Shown here piece by piece: positions 52,180-61,728 of a stretch of DNA of 64,000 nt. The first letter of the stretch is position 1. The number at the start of each line of letters is the position of its first letter. The stretch is from Serratia marcescens (GTDB taxonomy: Bacteria; Pseudomonadota; Gammaproteobacteria; Enterobacterales; Enterobacteriaceae). The notes under the pieces were generated by a model. That model had not been told where the DNA came from. It made no database searches and saw only the letters and a list, made by a program, of their open reading frames with translations. The stretch is taken from positions 186,001 through 250,000 of the forward strand of contig NZ_MJAO01000001.1 of the NCBI RefSeq assembly GCF_001902635.1. The letters run 5' to 3'. The translations under genes were made by a program, and so were the position numbers.

Positions 52180-53016
52180 TCAACGCGCCGCGCCGTATTT
52201 CAACAGCAGCGCATCGACAATCGCCTCGCTCTCGGCATCCGGCTCACCGCGAAAATCGTCGGGCCGGAAATGCATCTGAAACGCCGCCAGCACATTGCGC
52301 TGCCGCCGTGCCTCCCATGACGAGTCGATCGCATAACCGTAACGCGCCAGCTTTTCGAGCAGCGGCGCCATCGGCACCGACGCGTGGCGGTCACGTCCCG
52401 CCAACAAACGCCGCACATCCCGTTCATCCGGCCAGGCGCCGATGCCGGCCTGCGCCAACTGCCGCCAGGGGAACAGCGGGCCGGGATCCTGTTTACGCTG
52501 CGGTGCGATGTCGCTATGCCCCACCACGTCCTGCGGCTGGATGCCATAGCGTTGGATAATGTCGCGGCTCAACGGGATCAACACGGCGATCTGCTCCGGC
52601 GTATAGGGTTGCCAGCGGGTGAACAGCATGCTGCGGGTGAACCCTTTGTTGACGATTTCGATGCCGATCGAGGTGTCGTTGAGATTGCTGCGGCCGCGCC
52701 AGGCACTGGCGCCGGCATGCCAGGCGCGCATCGCTTCCGGCACCAGTCGATACACCGTCGGCTTGCCGTGTTCGCGCTGCGGATGTGCCGGCAACAGGTA
52801 ATGTGCGCTGACGTGCTCATCGGTCAGCGTTTTCAGCGACGAGTGGAAGTCTTCCGCCGTGTAGTGCATCACCAGAAACCGAATGCGCTGATCGGCGCCC
52901 TGCGCCTGATGCAAGGTTTCGATCTGATAGTCGCCGCGATCGACAAGAGTGTCCTGCTGAGGATTTTGGCACCCCGCCAACAGCGCGACGGCGATGATCC
53001 CTGGCCAAATTTTCAC
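52180..53016 (-). CDS. amiD: N-acetylmuramoyl-L-alanine amidase AmiD (lipoprotein)
   Basis: Outer-membrane zinc amidase that cleaves both MurNAc and anhydro-MurNAc peptides. 278 aa (E. coli 276). Lipobox ALLAGC with acylated Cys16; amidase_2 domain with zinc His in FLVMHYTAEDF (about residue 51) and GHSDIAPQRKQDPGPLFPW carrying the second His and Asp ligands; C-terminal PGBD-like region (from about 215). Divergent from the DUF3300 lipoprotein gene. Confidence 0.95.
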   Translation of the reverse strand: MKIWPGIIAVALLAGCQNPQQDTLVDRGDYQIETLHQAQGADQRIRFLVMHYTAEDFHSSLKTLTDEHVSAHYLLPAHPQREHGKPTVYRLVPEAMRAWHAGASAWRGRSNLNDTSIGIEIVNKGFTRSMLFTRWQPYTPEQIAVLIPLSRDIIQRYGIQPQDVVGHSDIAPQRKQDPGPLFPWRQLAQAGIGAWPDERDVRRLLAGRDRHASVPMAPLLEKLARYGYAIDSSWEARRQRNVLAAFQMHFRPDDFRGEPDAESEAIVDALLLKYGAAR

Positions 53017-53203
53017 TTATCCTCCTGATTTGCGTCCGTGAAAGATGTAACGCCACGCGATTAACCTGTATCCAATCATCACGCCAGTCGAGAAATGATG
53101 ACAGATAACGCCGATATGCAAGCGAGTGTTTCTCCCGGCTGGCGCCCGCTGCCCTCCATGATAGTCTCAAAGTATCATCAGCGCTGAAAGAGCGGAGTTG
53201 CAC

Positions 53204-54754
53204 ATGTTCACACCACGCTATCTGACTTGGTTGCTTTGTACCGCCCTGCTGCCGCTCAGCGGCTGCGATCAGCAAAAAGTCGCCAGTGCGATGGGGGGAG
53301 GCACCCCGCCCTCGGCCGCTCCCGCCGCCAGCGCGAGCGCACCGGCGTATACGCCGCTGACCGCCGACCAGCTGTACCAGTTGGTCAGCCCGGTGGCGCT
53401 GTTCCCCGACAAGCTGCTGGCACAAGTCTTGGCCGGCGCGGGTTATCCTGACCAAATCAGCGCCGCCGATGCCTGGCTGGCGCAAAACCGCGGCCTGCAA
53501 CCGGCGGCGCTCAGCTCAGCGGCCGACGCTCAGCCTTGGGATCCCAGCGTGCGCGGCCTGGTACAATTCCCCGATGTGCTCGATCAGATGGCGAAAAACA
53601 TTCCCTGGACCACCGCTCTGGGCAGCGCCTACCTCAACGATCCCACCGACGTGATGAACGCCATTCAGGTGATGCGCCAGCGGGCGGCCAACCGGGGCAC
53701 GCTGAAAAACACCCCGCAGCAGCGCATCGTCGTGGCCCCCACCACCCGTTACGTTGAGCAGCAGTCCTATCGCCAGAGCGTAGTCGCGGCGCCGGGCGAA
53801 ACCATTGTTATCGAACCCAGCCAGCCGGATACGGTCTACGTGCCGTATTACGACCCCTGGGTGGCCTACGGCGCGCCGATACCGGCCTATCCGAGCTATC
53901 AGTATCAGCCCTCGGGCTACAGCGGCGGCGATATGCTGGCGGCCGGCGTGATCAGCTTCGGCGTCGGTATCGCGGTCGCCACCTTGCTCAACCAGCACAA
54001 CAGCGGCTGGCACAACTGGGATATGCGTTGGGATGACCGACGTCAACCGGTGGTCTATCGCAATGCGCCCTACGTGTCGCATTCCACCACCGTGGTGAAT
54101 CGCGTCACCAACATCAACCAATATAACAACGTGAACAACGTGAATCGCAGCAGCACCAGCACGGTGAACAACTACAATAATACCACCACCGCGCCGACGC
54201 CGCGCTTCGCCCAGCCCGCGCCCAACGCGGCGCCGCATGCCGCACCGACGGCGCCCGCCGTCCACGCGCCGATGACCATGCCGAACTTCACGCATACGCA
54301 GCCGGCAGCGGCCGCGCCGCATGCGCAACAACCGGTAAACGCGCCCCATGCGCAGCAACCGATGACCATGCCGACATTCACGCATACCGCTCCGGCGGCA
54401 CCTCACGCACATCAGCCGATGGTCACGCATTCAGCGCCGGTACAGGCGCACCCGATGCAGGAACAACAGCACTCGATGCCGGCCAGCGCACCGGCGCATC
54501 AATCCTTCGTGCGGCCACAGACTCAGGTGGCGCCACACGTCACTCAACCGATGGTGCACGAACCGGCGCCGCCGCTGCATCCGGCGGTAGAGCGCCCGAT
54601 GATGCCGGCACCGCAAGAGCACTTCGTGCCGCATCCGGCCCCGGCGCCGCAGATCCATCAGCCGCCCGTGCAGCAGATACAGCATCGCCAAGAGCCGGCG
54701 CCCGTGAAACCGCAGGAACACCGCCCGATTGAAGAACCGCATAAGGTAGGATAA
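53204..54754 (+). CDS. DUF3300 lipoprotein with His/Pro/Gln-rich tail
   Basis: 516 aa from ATG 53204 (GGAG 8 nt upstream; a TTG two codons earlier is rejected). Signal with lipobox LLPLSGC (Cys21), so probably an outer-membrane lipoprotein. DUF3300 domain about residues 45-260, with LFPDKLLAQVLAGAGYPDQI, WDPSVRGLVQFPDVLDQMA and the YVPYYDPW motif; a hydrophobic segment near 250. The last about 200 residues are low complexity: Asn-rich, then His, Pro, Gln and Met with a repeated PMTMPNFTHT / PMTMPTFTHT unit. Such tails might bind metals, but that is inference. K-12 lacks it here. Function unknown. Confidence 0.85.
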   Translation: MFTPRYLTWLLCTALLPLSGCDQQKVASAMGGGTPPSAAPAASASAPAYTPLTADQLYQLVSPVALFPDKLLAQVLAGAGYPDQISAADAWLAQNRGLQPAALSSAADAQPWDPSVRGLVQFPDVLDQMAKNIPWTTALGSAYLNDPTDVMNAIQVMRQRAANRGTLKNTPQQRIVVAPTTRYVEQQSYRQSVVAAPGETIVIEPSQPDTVYVPYYDPWVAYGAPIPAYPSYQYQPSGYSGGDMLAAGVISFGVGIAVATLLNQHNSGWHNWDMRWDDRRQPVVYRNAPYVSHSTTVVNRVTNINQYNNVNNVNRSSTSTVNNYNNTTTAPTPRFAQPAPNAAPHAAPTAPAVHAPMTMPNFTHTQPAAAAPHAQQPVNAPHAQQPMTMPTFTHTAPAAPHAHQPMVTHSAPVQAHPMQEQQHSMPASAPAHQSFVRPQTQVAPHVTQPMVHEPAPPLHPAVERPMMPAPQEHFVPHPAPAPQIHQPPVQQIQHRQEPAPVKPQEHRPIEEPHKVG

Positions 54755-54765
54755 AAACAGAACGT

Positions 54766-54789
54766 CGCCCCGGCGGAACGGCCGGGGCG
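54766..54789. terminator. Hairpin between DUF3300 gene and ybjQ
   Basis: Arms CGCCCCGG and CCGGGGCG in the 47-bp gap between convergent genes. No clear T tract, so strength is uncertain. Confidence 0.45.
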
Positions 54790-54801
54790 CGGGGAGTGGC
54801 G

Positions 54802-55125
54802 TTAGCGGCTGACTTTCACCGCGGTGCCGCTAACGGTCACCATCAGCATGCTGCCGTCTTTGCCGACGGTTTCATAATCGATATCAATGCCGACCACCGC
54901 GTTGGCACCCAGCTCTTTCGCCTGGTCCTCCAACTCTTCGAACGCGATCAGACGCGCCTTGCGCAGCTCTTTCTCATAAGCGCCCGAACGGCCACCGACG
55001 ATGTCACGCACGCCGGCAAAGAAATCACGAAAAATGTTGGCACCGAGGATCGCTTCGCCGGTGACCACGCCGCAGTATTCGGTGATGGTGAACCCTTCCA
55101 GGGTCGGGGTTGTTGACAGCTGCAT
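54802..55125 (-). CDS. ybjQ: UPF0145 protein YbjQ
   Basis: 107 aa, same as E. coli. UPF0145/YbjQ-family, a dodecin-like small cytoplasmic protein that forms pentamers in structural work; function unknown. Conserved [29 protein letters not shown] and [13 protein letters not shown]-like [13 protein letters not shown] blocks. Convergent with the DUF3300 gene, divergent from ybjP. SD AAGGAA. Confidence 0.95.
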   Translation of the reverse strand: MQLSTTPTLEGFTITEYCGVVTGEAILGANIFRDFFAGVRDIVGGRSGAYEKELRKARLIAFEELEDQAKELGANAVVGIDIDYETVGKDGSMLMVTVSGTAVKVSR

Positions 55126-55284
55126 CAGAATTCCTTGTTTGATTAATTCAACGTATCTATGACCAGAAGATTGGCGTTATGTTCGCTTAATCAATGGCAC
55201 GCAGTACGAATGCAAGGCCAAAAAACGCATTTATACTGTAAGCTATCGGTCTTCATGGTAGAGACTTTCACATAAGGTAATAAG

Positions 55285-55827
55285 ATGAAAACAAAAACGA
55301 TTGCGGCTGTTTTACCCTTAGCGCTGTTGCTGAGTGCCTGTACCACGGTGGAACCGGCATATAAGGATATCGGCACCCGCAGCGGCAGCTGTGTGGAAGG
55401 CGGCCCGGATACGGTCGCACAAAAGTTCTATGACCTGCGTATCCAGCAGGGTGCCGGCTTGCCGGACAGCAACCGCCTGGCGCAGCTGCAACCTTACCTG
55501 AGCAAAGTGCTGTATCAGGATCTGGTCAGCGCCGGCCAGAACCCGGGCAAGCATCGGATCACCGGCGATCTGTTCTCCGGCAATGCGCAGGGGCCAAGCA
55601 GCGCATCCGTCGCCAGCGCCTCGACCATTCCTAATACCGATGCGAAAAACATCCCGCTGCGCGTTGACTTGAGCTACCAGAAAGACGCCAACAGCACCGT
55701 GAACTGGCAGGACGAGGTGCTGATGGTGCGCGAAGGCACCTGCTGGGTGGTTGACGATATTCGCTACCTGAATGTTCCAGCGCACGCCACCAACGGCAGC
55801 GTGCGTCAGGTACTGGAAAACCAGTAA
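55285..55827 (+). CDS. ybjP: Lipoprotein YbjP (DUF3828-like)
   Basis: 180 aa (E. coli YbjP 171). Type II signal with lipobox ALLLSAC (Cys19). Periplasmic or outer-membrane exposed; conserved GTRSGSCVEGGPDTVAQKFYDLRIQ and VASASTIPNTDAKNIPLRVDL, ending in DEVLMVREGTCWVVDDIRYL. In E. coli it is RpoS-regulated and was found as a lipoprotein partner of TolC; whether that holds here is inference. SD AAGGTAA. Confidence 0.9.
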   Translation: MKTKTIAAVLPLALLLSACTTVEPAYKDIGTRSGSCVEGGPDTVAQKFYDLRIQQGAGLPDSNRLAQLQPYLSKVLYQDLVSAGQNPGKHRITGDLFSGNAQGPSSASVASASTIPNTDAKNIPLRVDLSYQKDANSTVNWQDEVLMVREGTCWVVDDIRYLNVPAHATNGSVRQVLENQ

Positions 55828-56008
55828 CCCGCCATGCCCCGACCGACGCGGACTTGCCGCGTCGGCTATCCCCGCCGCGCGCCTACCGCTCAGATTTCGT
55901 CCAATAGAAAAAATTTCGCTACCGATCTCACAGCCTGCGCCACAAATCCCCTCCCTCGGCTTGAGTCGCGGTATCTTGTGCTAATCTTTTACTATCCCGC
56001 CGCACAGT

Positions 56009-56047
56009 CATAAATTTTAACGCACAAAGATTGCATAAGTATTCTGT
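56009..56047. promoter_or_regulatory. Paired ARG boxes upstream of artP
   Basis: Box 2 at 56030-56047 (core TGCATAAGTATTCT) and box 1 at 56009-56026, separated by 3 bp, the ArgR hexamer arrangement. Core matches to TGAAT-N4-ATTCA are 8 of 10 and 7 of 10. In E. coli artPIQM is ArgR-repressed. Confidence 0.6.
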
Positions 56048-56091
56048 GGAAGTTAACATTTGCGGCATCAATGTCTATTCAATTCTGGCGC

Positions 56092-56820
56092 ATGAGTATT
56101 CAACTTAACGGTATCAATTGCTATTACGGCGCGCATCAGGCGCTGTTTGACATCACGCTGGATTGTCCAGCCGGGGAAACCCTGGTGCTGCTTGGCCCAA
56201 GCGGCGCAGGGAAAAGTTCATTGCTGCGGGTGCTTAACCTGCTGGAAATGCCGCGTTCGGGCCAACTGCAGATCGCCGGCAACCAATTCGACTTTAAGCA
56301 GGCGCCGGGCGAGAAAGCCATTCGCGAACTGCGTCAAAATGTCGGCATGGTCTTCCAGCAATACAACCTGTGGCCTCACCTCACCGTGGTGCAGAACCTG
56401 ATCGAAGCGCCTTGCCGCGTGCTGGGCCTAACCAAGGCTCAGGCGATGGAACGCGCCGACAAGCTGCTCAAGCGTCTGCGCCTGACCGACTTCGCCGATC
56501 GCTTCCCGCTGCACCTTTCCGGCGGCCAGCAGCAGCGCGTGGCGATCGCCCGCGCCCTGATGATGGAACCGCAGGTGCTGCTGTTCGATGAACCGACCGC
56601 TGCACTGGATCCGGAAATCACCGCCCAGATCGTCAGCATCATTCGCGAACTGGCCGGCACCGGCATCACTCAGGTGATCGTTACTCACGAAGTGGAAGTG
56701 GCGCGCAAGACCGCCAGCCGCGTGGTGTATATGGAAAACGGCCACGTGGTGGAGCAAGGCGACAGCAGCCACTTCACGCAGCCGCGGACCACCGAGTTTG
56801 CCAACTACTTATCACACTAA
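56092..56820 (+). CDS. artP: Arginine ABC transporter ATPase ArtP
   Basis: ATP-binding subunit of the arginine transporter. 242 aa from ATG 56092, as in E. coli ([10 protein letters not shown]). Walker [10 protein letters not shown] (residues 36-44), signature [16 protein letters not shown] and Walker [15 protein letters not shown]. An in-frame ATG 21 bp upstream encodes MSIQFWR, a look-alike of the real start; neither has a clear SD. First gene of artPIQM, behind paired ARG boxes. Next gene artI starts 32 bp later. Confidence 0.95.
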   Translation: MSIQLNGINCYYGAHQALFDITLDCPAGETLVLLGPSGAGKSSLLRVLNLLEMPRSGQLQIAGNQFDFKQAPGEKAIRELRQNVGMVFQQYNLWPHLTVVQNLIEAPCRVLGLTKAQAMERADKLLKRLRLTDFADRFPLHLSGGQQQRVAIARALMMEPQVLLFDEPTAALDPEITAQIVSIIRELAGTGITQVIVTHEVEVARKTASRVVYMENGHVVEQGDSSHFTQPRTTEFANYLSH

Positions 56821-56852
56821 CAACTAACTTGCTGTAACTTGGGGAGTTTGCG

Positions 56853-57584
56853 ATGAAAAAACTAATAATCGCCGCCGTTCTGGCCGGCATCAGCGTTTCC
56901 GCCTCCGCAGCCGAAACAATCCGTTTCGCTACCGAAGCCTCCTATCCTCCGTTTGAATTTATTGACGCCGGCAACAAGATTCAGGGTTTTGATGTCGATC
57001 TGGCCAACGCATTGTGCAAAGAGATGCAGGCCGAGTGCACCTTCACCAACCAGGCGTTCGACAGCCTGATCCCGAGCCTGAAGTTCAAGCGGTTCGATGC
57101 GGTCATGGCCGGTATGGACATCACGCCGGAGCGTGAAAAGCAGGTGCTGTTCACCAAGCCGTACTACGATAACTCGGCGCTGTTCATCGCGCAGAAAGGC
57201 AAAATCGCCGACGTGGCGGCGCTGAAAGGTAAAAAAGTGGGCGTGCAAAACGGTACCACCCACCAAAAATACCTGACCGACAAGCACCCGGAAATCACCA
57301 CCGTGCCTTACGACAGCTATCAGAACGCCATTTTGGACCTGAAGAACGGGCGCGTTGATGCCGTGTTCGGCGATACCGCAGTGGTCAACGAGTGGCTGAA
57401 ACAGAATACCGTGCTGGCGGCGGTGGGCGACAAAATCACCGATAAAGACTACTTCGGCACCGGCCTCGGCATCGCGGTACGCCAGAAGAACACCGATCTG
57501 CAGGGCAAGTTCAACGCCGCTCTGGACAAGATTAAGCAGGATGGGACCTATGAAACCATCTACAAAAAATGGTTCCAGCAGTAA
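56853..57584 (+). CDS. artI: Arginine ABC transporter periplasmic binding protein ArtI
   Basis: Periplasmic basic amino-acid binding protein. 243 aa, as in E. coli. Signal peptide MKKLIIAAVLAGISVSASA cleaved about residue 19; mature start AETIRFATEASYPPFEF (SBP_bac_3 type), with DIT-PER-containing AGMDITPEREKQV. Most likely delivers arginine to ArtQM. The window also encodes ArtJ, a close paralogue (similar start IRFAASATYPPFESLD), probably a duplication that occurred before the Enterobacterales split. Confidence 0.95.
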   Translation: MKKLIIAAVLAGISVSASAAETIRFATEASYPPFEFIDAGNKIQGFDVDLANALCKEMQAECTFTNQAFDSLIPSLKFKRFDAVMAGMDITPEREKQVLFTKPYYDNSALFIAQKGKIADVAALKGKKVGVQNGTTHQKYLTDKHPEITTVPYDSYQNAILDLKNGRVDAVFGDTAVVNEWLKQNTVLAAVGDKITDKDYFGTGLGIAVRQKNTDLQGKFNAALDKIKQDGTYETIYKKWFQQ

Positions 57585-57593
57585 TACGCCCCG

Positions 57594-58310
57594 ATGAATG
57601 AATTACAACCTTTAGCAAGCGCCGCCGGCATGACCGTCGGCCTTGCCGTTTGCGCCCAGATCCTCGGGCTGATTCTGGCGATGCTGTTCGCCGTATGGGA
57701 ATCATCCCGCTGGAAAGCGGTCAGCTGGCTCGGCACCGCCTGGGTGACCGTGCTGCGCGGCCTGCCGGAAATCCTGGTGGTGCTGTTTATCTATTTTGGC
57801 TCGTCGCAGCTGCTGCTGATGCTCTCCGACGGCTTTACCCTCAACCTCGGTCTGTTCCAGCTGCCGATTCAGTTGGCGATCGACAATTTCGAAGTCAGTC
57901 CATTCCTGTGCGGGGTGATCGCCCTGGCCTTGCTCTATTCCGCTTATGCCTCGCAGACGCTGCGCGGCGCGCTGAAAGCGGTGCCGCAGGGGCAGTGGGA
58001 ATCCGGCCAAGCCTTGGGGCTCGGCAAGGCGGCGATCTTCTTCCGCCTGATTATGCCGCAGATGTGGCGCCACGCCCTGCCCGGCCTCGGCAACCAGTGG
58101 CTGGTGCTGCTGAAAGACACCGCGCTGGTGTCGCTGATCAGCGTGAACGACCTGATGTTGCAAACCAAGAGCATCGCCACCCGCACCCAGGAGCCCTTTA
58201 CCTGGTATGTGATTGCGGCGGCGATCTACCTGCTGGTGACGCTGTTCAGCCAACACGTCATCAAACGGATCGAACTGCGCGCCACGCGCTTTGAGCGGGG
58301 GCCGGTCTGA
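57594..58310 (+). CDS. artQ: Arginine ABC transporter permease ArtQ
   Basis: Membrane subunit with ArtM. 238 aa as in E. coli. Five predicted hydrophobic helices and the EAA-type coupling loop [20 protein letters not shown] about residues 133-152. Starts 9 bp after artI and overlaps artM by one base (TGATG), a tight operon. Confidence 0.95.
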   Translation: MNELQPLASAAGMTVGLAVCAQILGLILAMLFAVWESSRWKAVSWLGTAWVTVLRGLPEILVVLFIYFGSSQLLLMLSDGFTLNLGLFQLPIQLAIDNFEVSPFLCGVIALALLYSAYASQTLRGALKAVPQGQWESGQALGLGKAAIFFRLIMPQMWRHALPGLGNQWLVLLKDTALVSLISVNDLMLQTKSIATRTQEPFTWYVIAAAIYLLVTLFSQHVIKRIELRATRFERGPV

Positions 58311-58978
58311 TGGTTGATTATTTGCCGGAAATCCTCAAAGGGCTGCACACCAGCCTGACGCTGACCGTCGCCGCGCTGATCGTCGCGCTGGTGCTGTCAC
58401 TGCTGCTGACGGTGATCCTGACGCTGAAAACGCCGATCCTGACGCCGCTGGTCAAGGCCTATGTGACGCTGTTCACCGGTACGCCGCTGCTGGTGCAGAT
58501 CTTCCTGATCTACTACGGCCCCGGCCAGTTCCCGGCGATCCGCGACTACCCGTGGTTGTGGAACCTGCTGTCGCAGCCCTGGCTGTGCGCGATGATCGCG
58601 CTGGCGCTGAACAGCGCGGCCTACACCACGCAGCTGTTCTACGGTGCGGTGCGTGCCATTCCCGCCGGGCAATGGCAATCGTGCGAAGCCCTCGGCATGT
58701 CACGCCGCCAGACGCTGCGCATTTTGTTGCCGTTCGCCTTCAAGCGTGCGCTGTCGTCCTACTCCAACGAGGTGGTGTTGGTGTTCAAAAGCACCTCGCT
58801 GGCCTACACCATCACGCTGATGGAAGTGATGGGCTACAGCCAGTTGATGTACGGCCGCACCTACGACGTAATGGTGTTCGGCGCCGCCGGCCTGGTGTAC
58901 CTGTGCGTCAACGGCCTGCTGACGCTGCTGATGCGCTTGGTGGAGCGCCGCGCGCTGGCGTTTGAACGCCGCAACTGA
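58310..58978 (+). CDS. artM: Arginine ABC transporter permease ArtM
   Basis: Second permease; 222 aa as in E. coli. About five helices, EAA loop QSCEALGMSRRQTLRILLP (about residue 125). Ends in a strong terminator. Together ArtP2QM use ArtI or ArtJ as binding protein. Confidence 0.95.
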   Translation: MVDYLPEILKGLHTSLTLTVAALIVALVLSLLLTVILTLKTPILTPLVKAYVTLFTGTPLLVQIFLIYYGPGQFPAIRDYPWLWNLLSQPWLCAMIALALNSAAYTTQLFYGAVRAIPAGQWQSCEALGMSRRQTLRILLPFAFKRALSSYSNEVVLVFKSTSLAYTITLMEVMGYSQLMYGRTYDVMVFGAAGLVYLCVNGLLTLLMRLVERRALAFERRN

Positions 58979-58994
58979 GGCCACCTCCCCCCAT

Positions 58995-59023
58995 AAGCCC
59001 CGCCATTGTGCGGGGCTTTTTTT
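58995..59023 (+). terminator. Rho-independent terminator of artPIQM
   Basis: AAGCCCCGC - CATTGT - GCGGGGCTTTTTTT, 16 bp past the artM stop. Confidence 0.93.
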
Positions 59024-59030
59024 ATCCCCA

Positions 59031-59069
59031 CACCAATACTTAATCATTTATATTGCATTTTAATTCACT
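59031..59069. promoter_or_regulatory. Paired ARG boxes upstream of artJ
   Basis: Box 2 at 59052-59069 (core TGCATTTTAATTCA) matches TGAAT-N4-ATTCA in 9 of 10; box 1 at 59031-59048 matches 7 of 10; the spacer is 3 bp. artJ is the most strongly ArgR-repressed art gene in E. coli. Confidence 0.7.
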
Positions 59070-59177
59070 CAATGGCAGGGTTATCAGCAGGCGCACACGT
59101 AAAAACCTCTGGCGATTACCAGTAAAAACAAACGATAGCGAATAATCACTTTCAGGATTCAGACAGGAGCTCTACGC

Positions 59178-59912
59178 ATGAAAAAACTGCTGCTTGCCGC
59201 GACGATGCTGGCCGGGTTCACCCTTAACGCCACCGCGGCCGACACCATCCGCTTCGCCGCTTCCGCCACCTACCCGCCGTTCGAATCGCTGGACGCCAAC
59301 AACCAGATCGTCGGCTTCGATATCGATCTGGCCAACGCGCTGTGCAAACAGATGCAGGCGCAGTGCACCTTCACCAACCAGTCGTTCGACAGCCTGATCG
59401 CCGCGCTAAAATTCAAGAAATACGATGCGGTGATCTCGGGCATGGATATTACGCCGGAGCGCAGCAAACAGGTCGCCTTCACCCAGCCTTACTATGCCAA
59501 CTCGGCTATCGTGATCGCGCAAAAAGGCAAGTTCAGCTCGCTGGCAGATCTGAAAGGCAAAAAGCTCGGCATGGAAAACGGCACTACCCACCAGAAATAC
59601 ATGCAGGATAAGCACCCGGAGATTAACACCGTCTCTTACGACAGCTACCAGAACGCCATTCTGGAGCTGAAAAACGGTCGCATCGACGGCGTCTTCGGCG
59701 ACACCGCCGTGGTGAACGAGTGGTTGAAAACCAACCCGCAGCTGGCGCCGGTCGGCGAGCACATCACCGACGAGCAATACTTCGGTGCCGGTCTCGGCAT
59801 CGCGGTGCGCCCGGACAACCAGGCGCTGCTGGCCAAGCTGAACGCCGCGCTGGACGCCATCAAGGCCGACGGCACCTATAAGGCCATCAACGACAAATGG
59901 TTCCCGCAGTAA
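59178..59912 (+). CDS. artJ: Arginine ABC transporter periplasmic binding protein ArtJ
   Basis: High-affinity periplasmic arginine-binding protein. 244 aa (E. coli 243). Signal peptide MKKLLLAATMLAGFTLNATA; mature start ADTIRFAASATYPPFES. About two-thirds identical to ArtI by eye. Own promoter with ARG boxes and own terminator, so it can be controlled apart from artPIQM. SD AGGAGC. Confidence 0.95.
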   Translation: MKKLLLAATMLAGFTLNATAADTIRFAASATYPPFESLDANNQIVGFDIDLANALCKQMQAQCTFTNQSFDSLIAALKFKKYDAVISGMDITPERSKQVAFTQPYYANSAIVIAQKGKFSSLADLKGKKLGMENGTTHQKYMQDKHPEINTVSYDSYQNAILELKNGRIDGVFGDTAVVNEWLKTNPQLAPVGEHITDEQYFGAGLGIAVRPDNQALLAKLNAALDAIKADGTYKAINDKWFPQ

Positions 59913-59916
59913 GCAA

Positions 59917-59949
59917 TAAGGCCCGGTTATCCGGGCCTTATGTTTTATA
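59917..59949. terminator. Bidirectional terminator between artJ and rlmC
   Basis: Arms TAAGGCCCGG and CCGGGCCTTA around TTAT, then TGTTTTATA on the plus strand. The minus-strand side is AT-rich but lacks a long T run. Confidence 0.7.
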
Positions 59950-61075
59950 AAATCCGCACCAACAGCGTCAGCACTTCGTAGTGCGCGGTATGTGGGAACA
60001 TGTCGAACAGCTGCACCCGTTCGATACGGTACCCCGGCAACATCTCGATATCTTTCGCCATGCTCTCGGCGTTGCAACTGGAATACAGAATATACTCCGG
60101 CGCCATCCGGCCCAGGTAGTCGCACAGCGCCTGACCGATGCCGCGCCGCGGCGGATTGACCAGCACCAGTTGCGGCACCTGGCCTTCGGCGGTAGCGAAG
60201 CGAGTGGAATCGAGCGCCTGAAAATCAACCTTCAGTAACCCCAATCGCTGCGCCGACTGGCGCGCGCAGGCGATCGCTTCCGCGCTGATTTCGATGCCGG
60301 TCAGCCGCGTTTGCGGCTGCGCGCAGTGCAGGCCGAAACCACCGACGCCGCAGAACAGGTCCCACATGCTGTCGATGCCCAACGCGCGCACCCAGTCACG
60401 GGCAGTGGCATACAGGTTGGCGGCCACCTGCGGGTTGGTCTGGAAGAAACTTTGCGGGCGGATGAACAGCGGCACCTGATTGAACTGTTCCTCCAGCGCC
60501 TGCTGTTCGGTCAGCGCGATCTCACGCTCCCCCTCCATGATCGCCATATGCACCGGCTGAATATTGGCGGAGATCACCTTGAGCTGCGGCAGCTGCTGCT
60601 GCAGCCACGGCAGCACGGCACGCAGCTGCGCCAGTTTGGTTTCCGAGCGCAGCACGAAGCGCAGCATCACGCCGCCGTCGAGCGTACTTTCGGTCAACAG
60701 CAGGTATTTCAGCTCGCCGCGTTTGCGCGCCACGTTATACGGCGTCAGGCCCGCGCGGGCGATAAAGCTTTTCAGCACCGCAAACATCGGCGCAAAGCCG
60801 GCGGGGTACAGCGGGCAGTCGCTCAGATCGACCGGCGTGCCATCACGGTGCAACATACCGAGCAGCGGGCGCTCCACGCTGCCGCTGACCACCATCTTGG
60901 CTTTATTGCGAAATGCGCTCAGTTCCCCCGCCACCGGCTGCAGCCACTGCGCGACGTCGCGCCCGGCCAACAGCGATTGCAGGTGATGCTGTTTGTCGGC
61001 CAGTTGCTGCGGATAGGGCTTTTCCAGCCACTGGCAGGAACGGCAGGTGCCCGCCGTATACAGAGCGCAATGCAT
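59945..61075 (-). CDS. rlmC: 23S rRNA (uracil(747)-C(5))-methyltransferase RlmC
   Basis: SAM-dependent methyltransferase that makes m5U747 in 23S rRNA. 376 aa (E. coli 375). Iron-sulfur cysteines C3, C11, C14 ([14 protein letters not shown]) and the Cys in LSDCPLYP near residue 87; SAM motif [14 protein letters not shown] (about residue 240); catalytic NPPRRGIG and [11 protein letters not shown] containing the nucleophilic Cys. Last gene of potFGHI-ybjO-rlmC in the E. coli order. Confidence 0.96.
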   Translation of the reverse strand: MHCALYTAGTCRSCQWLEKPYPQQLADKQHHLQSLLAGRDVAQWLQPVAGELSAFRNKAKMVVSGSVERPLLGMLHRDGTPVDLSDCPLYPAGFAPMFAVLKSFIARAGLTPYNVARKRGELKYLLLTESTLDGGVMLRFVLRSETKLAQLRAVLPWLQQQLPQLKVISANIQPVHMAIMEGEREIALTEQQALEEQFNQVPLFIRPQSFFQTNPQVAANLYATARDWVRALGIDSMWDLFCGVGGFGLHCAQPQTRLTGIEISAEAIACARQSAQRLGLLKVDFQALDSTRFATAEGQVPQLVLVNPPRRGIGQALCDYLGRMAPEYILYSSCNAESMAKDIEMLPGYRIERVQLFDMFPHTAHYEVLTLLVRIL

Positions 61076-61144
61076 GAAGATTACCGTGAAGTTCAGAGTG
61101 ACAAATTAAGGGCGCAGAGTTTACCACTCCGCGCGCCTAAAATC

Positions 61145-61624
61145 TCACTTGCGCGCGGCAAAGAAACGGCGGCTGGCGGAGGGCACGAACAGCAGCGCCA
61201 GGATCACCACGTCGGGGATCTTTTGCAGGATCAGAACGTGCAGGATTTGGCCGCTGGTTTCCCCTTCCACGGTGAACACCTCGGGAAAGACGCTGCCGAT
61301 GGTGGCCAACAGCAGGTAAAGCACCACGATGCACTGACAGGCCACGTAACCCCAGCGCCCCCAGTTGCGGCCGCGCATCACCGCAAAACCACAGCTGATT
61401 TGCAGGCACAGCAACATCAGGCCGGCCAGAAAGATAAAGGTGGAGTCCCACGCCTGCGCGCTGGTGTTGACGAACTCCTGCGTGCCGTCGACGCCCAGCT
61501 CACCCAGCAGCAGCAGCACGCTGATACACTTGATGGCGATCATGGCGGTACCCGCCACCATCACCGGCACCGGCGCATCCGAAGTCGATCTCATTCCCTG
61601 CCCGCTTTTCAGCATGTCTGACAT
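61145..61624 (-). CDS. ybjO: Inner-membrane protein YbjO (DUF2593)
   Basis: 159 aa (E. coli 162). DUF2593-family membrane protein with about four hydrophobic segments, including VMVAGTAMIAIKCISVLLLLG (about 22-42), FIFLAGLMLLCLQISCGFAV and LILQKIPDVVILALLF near the end. Function unknown. Sits between potI and rlmC on the same strand. Confidence 0.9.
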   Translation of the reverse strand: MSDMLKSGQGMRSTSDAPVPVMVAGTAMIAIKCISVLLLLGELGVDGTQEFVNTSAQAWDSTFIFLAGLMLLCLQISCGFAVMRGRNWGRWGYVACQCIVVLYLLLATIGSVFPEVFTVEGETSGQILHVLILQKIPDVVILALLFVPSASRRFFAARK

Positions 61625-61728
61625 ATCCGTGTTCCGCTACGACGCGCCACCAATACAGATGGCGCATGTAAAGTCAGGTAGTTAGTTGCAATACTTATTG
61701 ATTGCAAAAATAGCAGGTTTGTTACGAT

